Assembly: GCA_900543475.1 (NCBI GenBank)
Contig: UQRU01000048.1
Span: 1-15,498, forward strand
Direction: 5' to 3'
Length of the DNA stretch: 15,498 bases
Source: an uncultured Eubacteriales bacterium
GTDB taxonomy: Bacteria; Bacillota; Clostridia; Christensenellales; CAG-138
Both the position numbers and the translations under genes were made by a program. The stretch's first letter is position 1. Every line of letters begins with the position of its first letter. The notes beneath the pieces are model-generated. The model did not search any database and was not told the DNA's origin. It worked only from the letters and a program-made list of their open reading frames with translations. Of this stretch, positions 8,590 through 15,498 are shown piece after piece.

Positions 8590-8658
8590 TACATGGCTGA
8601 CGAACTTCGTTATAAAATTATCATATAATCCGCTGAAAAAATTTTTGGTCGCTGGGCC

Positions 8659-8697
8659 CAAAAGCAGGGGCCTTCCCCGGGCTTGGCCGGGGAAGGC
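8659..8697 (-). terminator. Intrinsic terminator after upp
   Basis: The transcribed strand has a perfect 11-base-pair stem, GCCTTCCCCGG / CCGGGGAAGGC (8697-8687 and 8680-8670), with a six-base loop. It is followed within six bases by TTTT, and further on by a second short stem (TTTTGG / CCAAAA) with a run of six T at about 8640-8646. It lies 18 bases after the upp stop. The first T-run is short, so read-through is possible. Confidence 0.75.
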
Positions 8698-8714
8698 AAC
8701 GGCGCGTTACTGGG

Positions 8715-9344
8715 TTATTTGGTGCCGAACAGCCGGTCCCCTGCGTCCCCCAGGCCGGGGACGATATAGCCGTGGTCATTGAGGCATTGATCCACCGAAG
8801 CCACGAAAATATCCACGTCCGGATGGGCCTTTTGCACCACTTCGATGCCCTCGGGGGCCGCGATGAGGCACACCAGCTTAATGTTTTTGCAGCCCGCCCG
8901 CTTCACCACGTTGATGCCTTCCACCGCGGAACCGCCGGTCGCCAGCATGGGGTCCACGATGAGCATGTCCCGCTCGCTGGCATCGGCAGGGAGCTTGCAG
9001 TAATAGTCCACCGGCTGCAAGGTGTCCGGATCCCGATACATGCCGATATGGCCCACCTTGGCAGCGGGCACCAGGCTCATCATGCCTTCCACCATCCCTA
9101 GGCCCGCCCGCAGGATGGGGACGATGCCCAGCTTTTTACCGGCCAGCACATAGCTTTTCGCATCGGCTACAGGGGTATGGACCGTGATCTCCTTTAGGGG
9201 CAGATCCCGGGTGGCCTCATAGGTGAGGAGCATGGCCAGCTCGCTGACCAGTTCCCGGAACTCCTTGGAGCCGGTTTTCGTATCCCGCAGGTAGGAGAGC
9301 TTGTGCTGGACCAACGGATGATCGATGACGGTGACTTTTCCCAT
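8715..9344 (-). CDS. upp: Uracil phosphoribosyltransferase
   Basis: The enzyme makes UMP from uracil and PRPP in pyrimidine salvage, in the cytoplasm. The 209-residue product matches the family length. It starts [20 protein letters not shown], as usual for Upp. The PRPP-binding loop is [10 protein letters not shown] at 131-140, [13 protein letters not shown] (about 76-88) is conserved, and the C-terminal [17 protein letters not shown] is the uracil-binding signature. The ATG at 9344 is chosen because homologues start there and AAAGGAG lies upstream, although the spacing (about 12 bases) is long. The frame is open upstream to 9473, but that part is not family-like. The gene is separated from rpiB by 152 bases and ends in a terminator, so it may be its own unit or the tail of the upstream operon. 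Confidence 0.98.
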   Translation of the reverse strand: MGKVTVIDHPLVQHKLSYLRDTKTGSKEFRELVSELAMLLTYEATRDLPLKEITVHTPVADAKSYVLAGKKLGIVPILRAGLGMVEGMMSLVPAAKVGHIGMYRDPDTLQPVDYYCKLPADASERDMLIVDPMLATGGSAVEGINVVKRAGCKNIKLVCLIAAPEGIEVVQKAHPDVDIFVASVDQCLNDHGYIVPGLGDAGDRLFGTK

Positions 9345-9382
9345 TATAAATGAAATCTCCTTTCGGTTATTCAAGAGGATCA

Positions 9383-9398
9383 AGGGGGCTAGCCCCCT
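9383..9398. repeat. Perfect 16-base palindrome upstream of upp
   Basis: AGGGGGCTAGCCCCCT is a perfect inverted repeat about 40 bases before the upp start. In RNA it could fold as a 6-base-pair stem with a CUAG loop. On the transcribed strand it is preceded by a T-rich stretch (TTTTGTTTTATA) and followed by TTGATCC, so it is not a normal terminator. It could be an operator or a leader hairpin. The rest of the rpiB-upp gap is GC-rich, with a GCCGGCG / CGCCGGC repeat around 9449-9482, and holds no convincing promoter. Confidence 0.5.
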
Positions 9399-9496
9399 AT
9401 AAAACAAAAGCCAAATGAAACGGGGCATCCGGGAATTGGCCCGGGAAGGCCGGCGTCTCTTCGGCTTGGCCAAGGCGCCGGCAGGGCGGGAAGCCC

Positions 9497-9940
9497 TTAG
9501 CGGTTCGCCTCATATTGTGCGATTTTATCGATGCGGGTTTTGTGTCTGCCCCCGGAAAATTCCGTGGAAAGAAACACCTGGACAATGCCCTTGGCTAGCT
9601 CGATGCCGATGATGCGGCCGCCCATGGCCAGCATGTTGGCGTCGTTGTGTTCCCGGGTGAGCCGGGCCATCACCGGGTCGGTGCACAGGGCGCAGCGGAT
9701 GCCAGGCACCTTGTTGGCAGAAATGGAAATGCCGATCCCCGTGCCGCAGATCACCACCCCCCGGTCCGCCTCCCCCCTGGCCACCGCCTGGGCGCAGGGA
9801 ATGCCATAATCCGGATAGTCCACGCTGGCAGGGCCATGGCATCCCAGGTCGAGCACCTGGTGTCCCAAGGATTCGATATAGGGGATCAGTTCCTGTTTAT
9901 AATCGTAGCCGCCATGGTCGCTGGCAATGGCAATTTTCAT
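9497..9940 (-). CDS. rpiB: Ribose-5-phosphate isomerase B (RpiB/LacAB family)
   Basis: The enzyme interconverts ribose-5-phosphate and ribulose-5-phosphate in the non-oxidative pentose phosphate pathway. The protein has 147 residues, normal length. The N-terminus [15 protein letters not shown] carries the conserved Asp8-His9-Gly10. Cys65 followed by GTGIG (66-70) fits the catalytic cysteine and anion-binding loop, His98-Asn99 (REHNDANML) are active-site residues, and GGRH at 130-133 holds the phosphate-contact arginine and histidine. The ATG at 9940 is 6 bases after the phosphatase stop, with AAGGAG overlapping that stop. Other LacAB-type isomerases (galactose-6-phosphate) are possible, but the single-gene form and the neighbours favour RpiB. 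Its product feeds PRPP synthesis, which links loosely to upp. Confidence 0.95.
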   Translation of the reverse strand: MKIAIASDHGGYDYKQELIPYIESLGHQVLDLGCHGPASVDYPDYGIPCAQAVARGEADRGVVICGTGIGISISANKVPGIRCALCTDPVMARLTREHNDANMLAMGGRIIGIELAKGIVQVFLSTEFSGGRHKTRIDKIAQYEANR

Positions 9941-9946
9941 GGGACG

Positions 9947-10390
9947 TCACTCCTTTTCTTCCCCGTGGGGATGCGTAAGGGCAGGCAGCAGGGCCGCAAT
10001 GGCGCCGGCCAGCTGCTCCAATACAAAATCATAGGTGCTTTGGGACCCGCCATAAGGATCGCTTATATCATATGCAACCAGCCGCTTTGCCTTGGCCTGG
10101 GGAAAGCGTTCCAGCAGGGCGGCAAGGTGGGCCTGGGTCATGCAAACGATCAGGTCCGCCTCCTGCACCATGGGCCAGGTCAGCCCCCGGGCCCGGTGCT
10201 GGGAACCGTCCAAGGCACGCTTGGCCAGGGCCCGCCGGGCGCCAGGGCTCATGGGGGCGTCCACGGCATAGAGGCCGGCGGAGGTAGCCCGCCAGGCCAG
10301 CCCCTGCCGGGCGGCGGCCTGGTTAAACAGGTATTCCGCCATGGGGCTGCGGCAGGTATTGCCTGTACACACAAAAAGAACCTGCTGCAT
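9947..10390 (-). CDS. ywlE: Low-molecular-weight protein phosphatase, likely YwlE-type arginine phosphatase
   Basis: This is a cytoplasmic LMW phosphatase. From the ATG at 10390 it has 147 residues. The P-loop VCTGNTCRSPMAE lies at about 7-19, with catalytic Cys8 and Arg14 (CX5R). DISDPYGG near residue 112 carries the general-acid Asp in the usual DP loop. Thr12, between Asn11 and Cys13, matches Thr11 of B. subtilis YwlE, the residue reported to favour phospho-arginine over phospho-tyrosine, so removal of phosphate from arginine-phosphorylated proteins (opposing the McsB kinase) is inferred. The ATG at 10390 is chosen because GGAGG lies 7 bases upstream; the preceding ATG (10393) is only 4 bases from it. 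Either overlaps the stop of the Sua5 gene (1 or 4 bases). Longer upstream frame is the Sua5 gene's shadow. Confidence 0.9.
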   Translation of the reverse strand: MQQVLFVCTGNTCRSPMAEYLFNQAAARQGLAWRATSAGLYAVDAPMSPGARRALAKRALDGSQHRARGLTWPMVQEADLIVCMTQAHLAALLERFPQAKAKRLVAYDISDPYGGSQSTYDFVLEQLAGAIAALLPALTHPHGEEKE

Positions 10391-11433
10391 CATGCTTCCT
10401 CCAACCATTGGAATCCAGCGGCCCGAAGCAGGCGGTTCATATAGGCGAGGCCCATCTCCTGCTGGGGGAGGGCTTCGCACAGGACCAGATCCACATCGTC
10501 CCCATACTGGCGCAGGGCTGAGAACAGGCTGGCGCACAGGGTGGCGGGATCCTCCCTGTCGCCTATTATAACATACTTGCGCTGCCGATAAAAGGCTTGG
10601 GTCTGCCTGGTAGCAAAAATCATGCAGGTTTTTCCTTCCAGGCTTGCAATATCGTAGGCGGTGCAGATGTTTTCCGCGGCCTGGCGGGGGCTTCCGCCGG
10701 CGATGCGCACCTGGGCGTTGGGTGCGTAATGCTTATACTTCATGCCCGGGGAGGGGGCGGCGCCATCCCCCTTTAGGGGGGCGAGCACGGCGCTGGAAAC
10801 CTGGACGCTGCCCATGACCGCCTCCAGCATTTCCCGGGTGACCCCGCCGGGCCGCAGGATGGTGGGCGTCCCGCACAGGGAGAGCACCGTGGATTCCAGC
10901 CCCACCCGGCAGGGGCCGCCATCCAGGATCAGGTCGATGCGGCCCTCCAGATCCGCCTTCACGTGCTGGGCGGTGGTGGGGCTGGGCCGGCCGGACAAAT
11001 TGGCGCTGGGAGCGGCGATGGGCACCCCGGCGGCCCGGATCAAGGCCAGGGCGGTTTTGTGGTCCGGCATGCGCACCGCCACGGTGGGCAGCCCCGCAGC
11101 CACCTGGTCCGGCACCAGGCTGCTCCGGTTGAAGATCAGGGTCAGGGGCCCGGGCCAAAAGGCGTCCATCAACAGCCGGGCCTCCTCAGGCACCCGGGTC
11201 CATAGGTCCTTCACATCGCTTTTTTTGGCCACATGGAGGATCAGGGGATTGTCCGAAGGCCGGCCCTTGGCACGGAAGATGCCTTCCACCGCCGCCGGGT
11301 CCAAGCCGTTGGCCCCCAAGCCGTATACGGTCTCCGTGGGAAAGGCCACCAGCCCGCCCGAACGGATGATGGAACCTGCCAGCCGCACCCCGTTTTCCTT
11401 TTGGGTCACGGCGTTGAAATACTGGGTCTGCAT
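10390..11433 (-). CDS. ywlC: Threonylcarbamoyl-AMP synthase (Sua5/YwlC, long form)
   Basis: The enzyme joins threonine, bicarbonate and ATP to L-threonylcarbamoyladenylate, the first step of t6A modification at position 37 of ANN-decoding tRNAs. The 347-residue length shows the long Sua5 form rather than the short YrdC form. The YrdC domain (about 12-200) has FPTETVYGLG (31-40), KGRPSDNPL (56-64, with the Lys and Arg of the catalytic motif), APSANLSG (141-148) and LESTV (179-183). SPGMKYKHYAP at 228-238 is the linker loop that covers the active site, followed by the C-terminal Sua5 domain. The ATG at 11433 lies 7 bases after the prfA stop. The gene overlaps the phosphatase start, suggesting coupling. 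The symbol follows B. subtilis; tsaC2 is also used. Confidence 0.95.
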   Translation of the reverse strand: MQTQYFNAVTQKENGVRLAGSIIRSGGLVAFPTETVYGLGANGLDPAAVEGIFRAKGRPSDNPLILHVAKKSDVKDLWTRVPEEARLLMDAFWPGPLTLIFNRSSLVPDQVAAGLPTVAVRMPDHKTALALIRAAGVPIAAPSANLSGRPSPTTAQHVKADLEGRIDLILDGGPCRVGLESTVLSLCGTPTILRPGGVTREMLEAVMGSVQVSSAVLAPLKGDGAAPSPGMKYKHYAPNAQVRIAGGSPRQAAENICTAYDIASLEGKTCMIFATRQTQAFYRQRKYVIIGDREDPATLCASLFSALRQYGDDVDLVLCEALPQQEMGLAYMNRLLRAAGFQWLEEA

Positions 11434-11440
11434 AGTGGGG

Positions 11441-12517
11441 TTACTTCCCTTCTCCGTCCCCGGAAAGCTGGGCCGCCCGGTCTGCGATGATCAGGGCGTC
11501 GATCACCTCGTCCATGTCCCCGTCCAGGAAGGATTCCAACCGGTACAGGGTCAGATTGATCCGGTGGTCCGTCACCCGGCCCTGGGGGAAGTTGTAGGTG
11601 CGGATCCGCTCGCTCCGGTCCCCGCTGCCCACCATGGATTTCCGGGCGCCTGCTTCTTTGGCTTCCTTCTCGGATTGATAAAGCTCCAATAGCCGGCTTT
11701 TGAGCACCCGCATGGCCTTTTCCTTGTTCTTCAGCTGGCTGCGCTCGTCCTGACACTGGACCACCAGGCCCGTGGGCAGATGGGTGATCCGTATGGCGCT
11801 TTCGGTCTTATTGACATGCTGGCCCCCGGCCCCGCCGCTGCGGTAGGTGTCGATCTGCAGGTCCTTGGGGTCGATCTGCACCTCCACGTCCTCGGCCTCC
11901 GGCAGCACCGCCACCGTGGCCGCGCTGGTGTGGATGCGGCCCTGGGACTCGGTTTCCGGTACCCGCTGCACCCGATGCACCCCTCTCTCGTATTTCATGC
12001 GGGAATAGGCCCCCCGGCCGGATAGGGACAGCACCACTTCCTTCACGCCACCCATCTCGGTGAGGTTTTCGTTGAGCAGCTCCCCCTTGAAGCCGTGGCG
12101 CTCCGCATACCGCTGGTACATGCGCAGCAGGTCCGCCCCAAACAGCGCCGCCTCGTCCCCGCCGGTGCCCGCCCGGATCTCGATGATCACGTTCTTGTCG
12201 TCGTTGGGGTCCTTGGGCAGGAGCATGATCTTCAATTGCTCGGTAAGGGCCTCGGCCTTCTGGCTCAGCTCGCTCAGCTCCCCGTGCACCAGCTCCCGCA
12301 TCTCCCCATCCAGATGCTCTGTGAGCATTTCCTTGCAATCCTCGGCAGCCTGGACCGCCTTGGTATATTCGTCGAACACCGTTACGATCTCCTCCAGCTG
12401 GGCGTGCTCCTTCACCATGTCCCGCCAGGCCGCCTGGTCCGCCATGGCTTCCGGCCGGCTCAGGGTATGGGTGAGCTCCTCGTAACGGGCTTTGATTCCT
12501 TGCAGCTTGTTCAGCAT
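11441..12517 (-). CDS. prfA: Peptide chain release factor 1
   Basis: Release factor 1 reads UAA and UAG stop codons and triggers hydrolysis of peptidyl-tRNA on the ribosome. The 358-residue product is of normal length. The stop-codon recognition tripeptide is P-E-T at 187-189, the RF1-type PxT motif and not the SPF of RF2. GGQ is at 231-233, within [31 protein letters not shown] (about 117-127) in domain 2 is also conserved. The ATG at 12517 lies inside the end of prmC (7-base overlap) and is preceded by GAGGAGG, so translation is probably coupled to the enzyme that methylates its Gln233. No RF2-type programmed frameshift is present or expected. UAA, UAG and UGA stops are all used by neighbouring genes. 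Confidence 0.98.
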   Translation of the reverse strand: MLNKLQGIKARYEELTHTLSRPEAMADQAAWRDMVKEHAQLEEIVTVFDEYTKAVQAAEDCKEMLTEHLDGEMRELVHGELSELSQKAEALTEQLKIMLLPKDPNDDKNVIIEIRAGTGGDEAALFGADLLRMYQRYAERHGFKGELLNENLTEMGGVKEVVLSLSGRGAYSRMKYERGVHRVQRVPETESQGRIHTSAATVAVLPEAEDVEVQIDPKDLQIDTYRSGGAGGQHVNKTESAIRITHLPTGLVVQCQDERSQLKNKEKAMRVLKSRLLELYQSEKEAKEAGARKSMVGSGDRSERIRTYNFPQGRVTDHRINLTLYRLESFLDGDMDEVIDALIIADRAAQLSGDGEGK

Positions 12518-13338
12518 GGGTCCTCCTCATGTTCCAACAAAATCACGCGGTCGTGGCCGCAAACATCCTTCACGGCGGTCCCGCCCCCAAACAGGGCCTG
12601 TACCGCCGGGAATTGCCCGGCCCCCAGCTCCAGGGCCAGCAGGCCCCCCGGGGCCAAATGCGCCCTGTATCCTTGGGCGATGCGCCGGTAAAAGGCCAGG
12701 CCATCCGGCCCCCCGTCCAGGGCCAGCCGGGGCTCGCGGCCCACCTCCCGCTGTAGGCCGGGGATCTCCCCGGCGGGAATATAGGGGGGATTGGCGCAGA
12801 TCACCCCAAAGGTTTCCCCCTGGGGCAGGGCGGCAAACAGGTCCCCCTGGAAAAACCGGGCTTCCACCTGGTTCAGCCGGGCGTTCCGTTGGGCCAGGGC
12901 CAGGCATTGGGGGCTGATATCCGTCAGGGTGGGTGCAAACCCGCCCAGCTTCCCCAGGCTCAGGCCGATGCATCCGGTACCGCAGCAAAGGTCCAGCAGC
13001 TTTACGCCCCGGCCCTTGGGCCGCCAGGCTAGCACAGCCTCGCATAGGGTCTCCGTATCCGGCCGGGGGATCAGGGCCACCGGCCCTACATAAAAGGGCA
13101 GGCCCATAAATTCCCACTGCCCCAGAATGTATTGCAGGGGCTCCCCTGCAAGCCGCCGCTCCAGCGATTCCCGATACGCCGCTTCCTGGGCTGGGGATAG
13201 GGAAGCATCCAGGGAAAGGGGCAGACGCGCCAACCCCATCCCATGGGCCAACAGCTGCCGGGCCTCAAACCGGGCGCTTTCCCCGCTGGTGGCTTCCAGG
13301 GCCGCTGTCCCCATGGCCAGGGCTTGCCACAGGGTCAC
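12511..13338 (-). CDS. prmC: Release factor glutamine methyltransferase
   Basis: This SAM-dependent enzyme methylates the GGQ glutamine of release factors. The 275-residue protein has an N-terminal helical domain (about 1-75) ending in GEPLQYILG, which contacts the factor, then IPRPDTE (90-96), the SAM-binding motif [10 protein letters not shown] (116-125) and the catalytic NPPY at 183-186 in [14 protein letters not shown]. The start is a GTG at 13338, which overlaps the TGA stop of the DUF1385 gene by 4 bases (GTGA), with AGGAGG 7 bases upstream. It overlaps prfA, its substrate gene, at the other end. The SAM motif has two extra cysteines compared with the usual DxGTGSG, which is seen in some clostridial homologues. 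Confidence 0.96.
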   Translation of the reverse strand: MTLWQALAMGTAALEATSGESARFEARQLLAHGMGLARLPLSLDASLSPAQEAAYRESLERRLAGEPLQYILGQWEFMGLPFYVGPVALIPRPDTETLCEAVLAWRPKGRGVKLLDLCCGTGCIGLSLGKLGGFAPTLTDISPQCLALAQRNARLNQVEARFFQGDLFAALPQGETFGVICANPPYIPAGEIPGLQREVGREPRLALDGGPDGLAFYRRIAQGYRAHLAPGGLLALELGAGQFPAVQALFGGGTAVKDVCGHDRVILLEHEEDPC

Positions 13339-14459
13339 TCCGCCGCCTCCTGGGCCGGGCCGTCCGCCCCTTGGGCGGGCCTCTCCGGGGCCGCTTCTTC
13401 TGAGGCAGGCGCTTCCGCGCCGGAGGGTCCCTCCTGGGCGGCCGTTTCGGGGGCGGGTCTCCCTTCCCCAGGGGCTCCCCCCTGGGCGGCCTGGGCTTCC
13501 CGGGCGGCCTTCTGCGCCTGGTTTTCCTTTACCGCGGCCAAGGCTTCCTCCTCCGGCAGCATGGCCAGATGGAAGGCCGCAATGGCCACCTCCAGCATAT
13601 CCCGGGTGGGCTCCTTGGTGGTGATGTATTGCAGCGCCATGCCCGGCGCACGGATGATCCGGGTCAGCAGGTTGTCATACTTGGCGGCAAAGCGCAGCAG
13701 CTCATAGCTCAACCCCGCCACCAGGGGCAAAAACAGCAGCCGGCTCAACAGCCGCACCCAGAAATTGGCGTTCCAGCCCACCACTGCAAAGAACAAAATG
13801 GATACCGCCATGACCAAAAACAGGTAATTGGTGCCGCACCGGGGGTGCAGACGGGTATAGTGCATGGCGTTTTCCGGGGTAAGCTCCGCCTCCGCTTCAT
13901 AGCAGGCGATGGTCTTATGCTCCGCACCGTGGTACATGAAGATCCGGCGTACATCCTTCACGCTGGCGCAAAAGAGGATATAGCCGATGAAGATCAGCAG
14001 CCGTACCAGCCCTTCGGTGAGGCTTTTGCCCAGATCGCTCCCGGGCAGCAGGGAGAAAATGCCGGAGCTGATCAGCTGGGGCAGCAGGAAAAACAGCCCC
14101 ACCGACAGCACGACAGCCAAAATCACCGCCAGGGCGATGATTACCTTTTCCAAAGATTTCCCCAGCTTTTCCGCCAACCATTTTTCAAACTTGGAGGGTT
14201 CCTCCTCTATGGATTCGCCAGCCAGCTCCGCCGAACGGGTCAGGGTGCCCATGCCCTCGCTGATGGCTTCCACAAAGGCCACCACCCCCCGCACGATGGG
14301 CAGCCCTAAAAAGGTGCCCTTTTTTGCCCTGCTGGCAAAGGGCCGATACTCCAGGGCAATGTTGCCATCCGGCTCCCGCACCGCCATGGCGATGCCGGTG
14401 GGGGATTTCATCATCACGCCTTCCATGACGGCCTGGCCGCCAACGGTACATTTTTTCAT
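13335..14459 (-). CDS. DUF1385 (YqhQ-family) multi-spanning membrane protein with acidic low-complexity tail
   Basis: The function is unknown. The 374-residue protein opens with MKKCTVGGQAVMEGVMMKSP, the family signature. About four hydrophobic segments lie at roughly 105-128, 150-167, 211-229 and 234-254. Two conserved, potentially metal-binding motifs are HGAEHK at 177-182 and HPRCGTN at 205-211, near the membrane face. From about 312 to 374 the protein becomes a Pro/Ala/Gly/Glu-rich, charged tail with no hydrophobic residues of note; family members such as YqhQ are, as far as I recall, nearer 310-320 residues, so this tail looks like an add-on. Base composition in the tail stays GC-rich like the rest. 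It is first in the operon, overlaps prmC by 4 bases, and has an extended -10 promoter ahead. The ATG at 14459 is preceded by AAAGGAACG, somewhat distant. Confidence 0.85.
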   Translation of the reverse strand: MKKCTVGGQAVMEGVMMKSPTGIAMAVREPDGNIALEYRPFASRAKKGTFLGLPIVRGVVAFVEAISEGMGTLTRSAELAGESIEEEPSKFEKWLAEKLGKSLEKVIIALAVILAVVLSVGLFFLLPQLISSGIFSLLPGSDLGKSLTEGLVRLLIFIGYILFCASVKDVRRIFMYHGAEHKTIACYEAEAELTPENAMHYTRLHPRCGTNYLFLVMAVSILFFAVVGWNANFWVRLLSRLLFLPLVAGLSYELLRFAAKYDNLLTRIIRAPGMALQYITTKEPTRDMLEVAIAAFHLAMLPEEEALAAVKENQAQKAAREAQAAQGGAPGEGRPAPETAAQEGPSGAEAPASEEAAPERPAQGADGPAQEAAE

Positions 14460-14515
14460 ATTGGTTCGTCGTTCCTTTCCGGCCCGGTGGACATGCGCCT
14501 ACCAAACCATTCTAT

Positions 14516-14524
14516 ATTATAGCA
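14516..14524 (-). promoter_or_regulatory. Extended -10 promoter for the DUF1385-prmC-prfA operon
   Basis: TGCTATAAT on the minus strand (14524-14516) is a perfect extended -10 (TGn plus TATAAT). A weak -35 (CATACA, 18 bases upstream) is possible. The predicted start is near 14509, giving a leader of about 50 bases to the ATG at 14459. Confidence 0.65.
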
Positions 14525-14562
14525 TAGAAGCCCCCCTGGTGTATGCCCAGAAATGTGAAAAT

Positions 14563-14593
14563 GTATGGGGATACGGCCTTTGTGTCAATACTA
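14563..14593 (+). promoter_or_regulatory. Possible sigma-F-like promoter for the SpoIIQ-like gene
   Basis: GTATG (14563-14567) and GTCAATACTA (14584-14593), 16 bases apart, resemble the sigma-F consensus as I know it (GHATR and GGnnAnAHTR); the -10 differs only at its second position. A forespore promoter would fit a spoIIQ gene. Against it, the start site would fall at about 14600, just before GAGGTGAT, leaving an unusually short leader. Confidence 0.3.
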
Positions 14594-14612
14594 TTGGCGA
14601 GGTGATAACTGC

Positions 14613-15347
14613 ATGGAAGGATCAAACAAAAATACATTCGCCAATTGGAAGGAAACGGCCCGGCGCTTTTTGCGGGAAAAGGGCCTGTATGTAGCCGCCC
14701 TGGCCGGCCTGGCGGCGGCGGGGGGCGGGCTGTGGCTGGCCAATGCCCCCGCCAAGGAGCAAACTCCCGCCCCCACCCCTACCCCGGCCCAGGTATCCCT
14801 CTCCCAGGACCAGCGGCTGGAGGAGGCCAAGGCGTCTCCCACCCCGGCTGCGCCCAGCCCCAGCCCTTCCCCTTCGCCGGCGGAGGAGACTCCCGCGCCA
14901 GCGGCTACCCCCGTGCCTAAACCCAAAAAAGAAAAAGCCAGCGCCCCAGTAAAGGGTACGCTGCAATGGCCCTTTGCCATGGATGAGCTGGTATATTCTG
15001 AGACCCTGGGCCAGTGGATGACCCATAGCGGCATCGACATCGCCGCGCCCAAGGGTACCGCTGTATACGCCGTATGGGGCGGCCGGGTGGACCGGGTCTA
15101 CACGGACGACGCCCTGGGGGTGATGGTGGAGCTGGATCACGGGGATGGCCGTATCAGCGTTTACGGCAACCTGGACCCGGATCTCCCCGTGGAGGAGGGC
15201 CAGCGCCTGCAAGCCGGGGACCTGGTGGGAGTCGTTGGGGATACGGCGGTGGCGGAATGCGGCGCGGCCGCCCATCTGCACTATGAGCTGTATGTGGACG
15301 GCAAGGCCGTGGACCCCTTGGAGTATGTCCTGCTGATCGAGGAATAA
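14613..15347 (+). CDS. spoIIQ: Membrane-anchored M23 (LytM) protein, likely SpoIIQ of sporulation
   Basis: The 244-residue protein has a short basic cytoplasmic N-terminus, one membrane segment at about 25-43 (type II anchor, no clear cleavage site), a Pro/Ser/Ala-rich linker at about 46-115 (with SPSPSPSP at 82-89) and a C-terminal LytM domain at about 118-240. Zinc and catalytic residues are intact: His138 and Asp142 in HSGID, and His221 and His223 in HLHYE. LVYSETLGQW before the first His, and VGDTAVAE before the second, resemble clostridial SpoIIQ, the forespore membrane partner of SpoIIIAH in the engulfment channel. Gene orientation is opposite to the rest of the window. The ATG at 14613 has GAGGTGA upstream at 14599. 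Other M23 endopeptidases cannot be excluded, so the symbol is tentative. Confidence 0.75.
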   Translation: MEGSNKNTFANWKETARRFLREKGLYVAALAGLAAAGGGLWLANAPAKEQTPAPTPTPAQVSLSQDQRLEEAKASPTPAAPSPSPSPSPAEETPAPAATPVPKPKKEKASAPVKGTLQWPFAMDELVYSETLGQWMTHSGIDIAAPKGTAVYAVWGGRVDRVYTDDALGVMVELDHGDGRISVYGNLDPDLPVEEGQRLQAGDLVGVVGDTAVAECGAAAHLHYELYVDGKAVDPLEYVLLIEE

Positions 15348-15376
15348 GGAACGGGTTTGGGTTTTGCGCCCGTTCC
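15348..15376 (+). terminator. Weak terminator-like hairpin after the SpoIIQ-like gene
   Basis: Directly after the TAA, GGAACGGG and CCCGTTCC form a perfect 8-base-pair stem with a 13-base loop. No proper T-run follows (CTTGGGG), so termination may be inefficient. On the opposite strand the hairpin is followed by TTATTCC, so it could act in either direction. Confidence 0.45.
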
Positions 15377-15400
15377 CTTGGGGAGGTGGTCCCCGTTTAG

Positions 15401-15475
15401 GCCCCGGGGGGGCGGCGGGGGGGGGGGCCCCCCCCCAAGGGGGGGGGGGGGCGCGCGGCCCGGGCCCGCGCGGAG
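15401..15475. other. G/C homopolymer stretch, probable contig-end artefact
   Basis: This stretch is made of long runs of G and C (11 G, then 9 C, AA, then about 13 G) and CG-rich mixed sequence that is unlike the coding regions or ordinary spacers. No gene is visible. It is most likely sequencing or assembly noise at a contig end, so nothing should be inferred from it. Confidence 0.6.
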
Positions 15476-15498
15476 AGGTGGTTTTGGCGCGCCGGGGC

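Noticed and set aside
8590..8640. Second promoter in the AT-rich stretch (TATATGATAATTTTATAAC on the minus strand)
   Set aside because: Several -10-like words are present but none has a -35 at a good spacing; it may only be an AT-rich flank of the promoter at 8561-8589.
9345..9473. N-terminal extension of upp up to 9473
   Set aside because: The extra 43 residues are basic and unlike Upp, and they run through a palindrome; homologues start at MGKVTV with a ribosome binding site upstream.
10391..10537. Longer start of the phosphatase gene at 10537
   Set aside because: The extra region is the 3' end of the Sua5 gene in another frame; the P-loop begins a few residues after the ATG at 10390, as in the family.
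14565..14612. Upstream start of the SpoIIQ-like gene at 14565
   Set aside because: The added 16 residues overlap the probable promoter and lack a ribosome binding site; GAGGTGA precedes the ATG at 14613.
14743..15286. Small plus-strand open frames inside the SpoIIQ-like gene
   Set aside because: They are Pro/Arg/Gly-rich frame shadows of the linker and LytM domain, with no start signals.

Overview
The window looks like a chromosomal segment from a high-GC, spore-forming member of the Firmicutes (class Clostridia, Oscillospiraceae-like by general feel). The evidence is the mix of clostridial housekeeping genes, a V/A-type ATPase operon, a SpoIIQ-like sporulation protein and strong GGAGG-type ribosome binding sites. 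No mobile element, CRISPR array, tRNA or rRNA was seen. The last ~75 bases are a G/C homopolymer jumble that looks like a contig-end artefact.

Layout. All genes except the last are on the minus strand and read right to left. From 14459 to 9497 lies a tightly packed housekeeping operon: a DUF1385/YqhQ-family membrane protein, prmC, prfA, a Sua5/YwlC-type t6A enzyme, a YwlE-type low-molecular-weight phosphatase and rpiB. Junctions are overlaps or gaps of a few bases, and a good extended -10 promoter sits in front (about 14516-14524). After a 152-base gap comes upp (9344-8715), followed by a GC-rich terminator hairpin. After that a promoter drives a nine-gene V/A-type ATPase operon from 8435 to the left edge, in the order H-like stalk, I, K, E, C, F, A, B, D. 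This matches the Enterococcus hirae ntp order F-I-K-E-C-G-A-B-D. Subunit D is cut by the left edge. On the plus strand, 14613-15347 encodes a membrane-anchored M23 (LytM) protein that resembles clostridial SpoIIQ.

How it fits together. PrmC methylates the GGQ glutamine of the release factor encoded by its neighbour prfA. Sua5 starts t6A tRNA modification. The ATPase operon encodes a complete rotary machine: catalytic A and B, central stalk D and F with C, peripheral stalks E and H, membrane stator I and ring K. K carries the full set of residues known to bind Na+ in E. hirae NtpK, so the coupling ion is probably sodium. As I recall it, Bacillus subtilis carries prfA ... ywlC ... ywlE-rpiB ... 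upp followed by the F-type atp operon; here a V/A-type operon occupies that slot.

Most of the window is conserved core biology and I found no clear new system. The best leads are the V-for-F replacement next to upp, the uncharacterised DUF1385 protein with His-rich conserved motifs and an unusual acidic tail, the overlap of a promoter and a terminator-like hairpin ahead of the ATPase operon, and a hairpin in the I-K gap.
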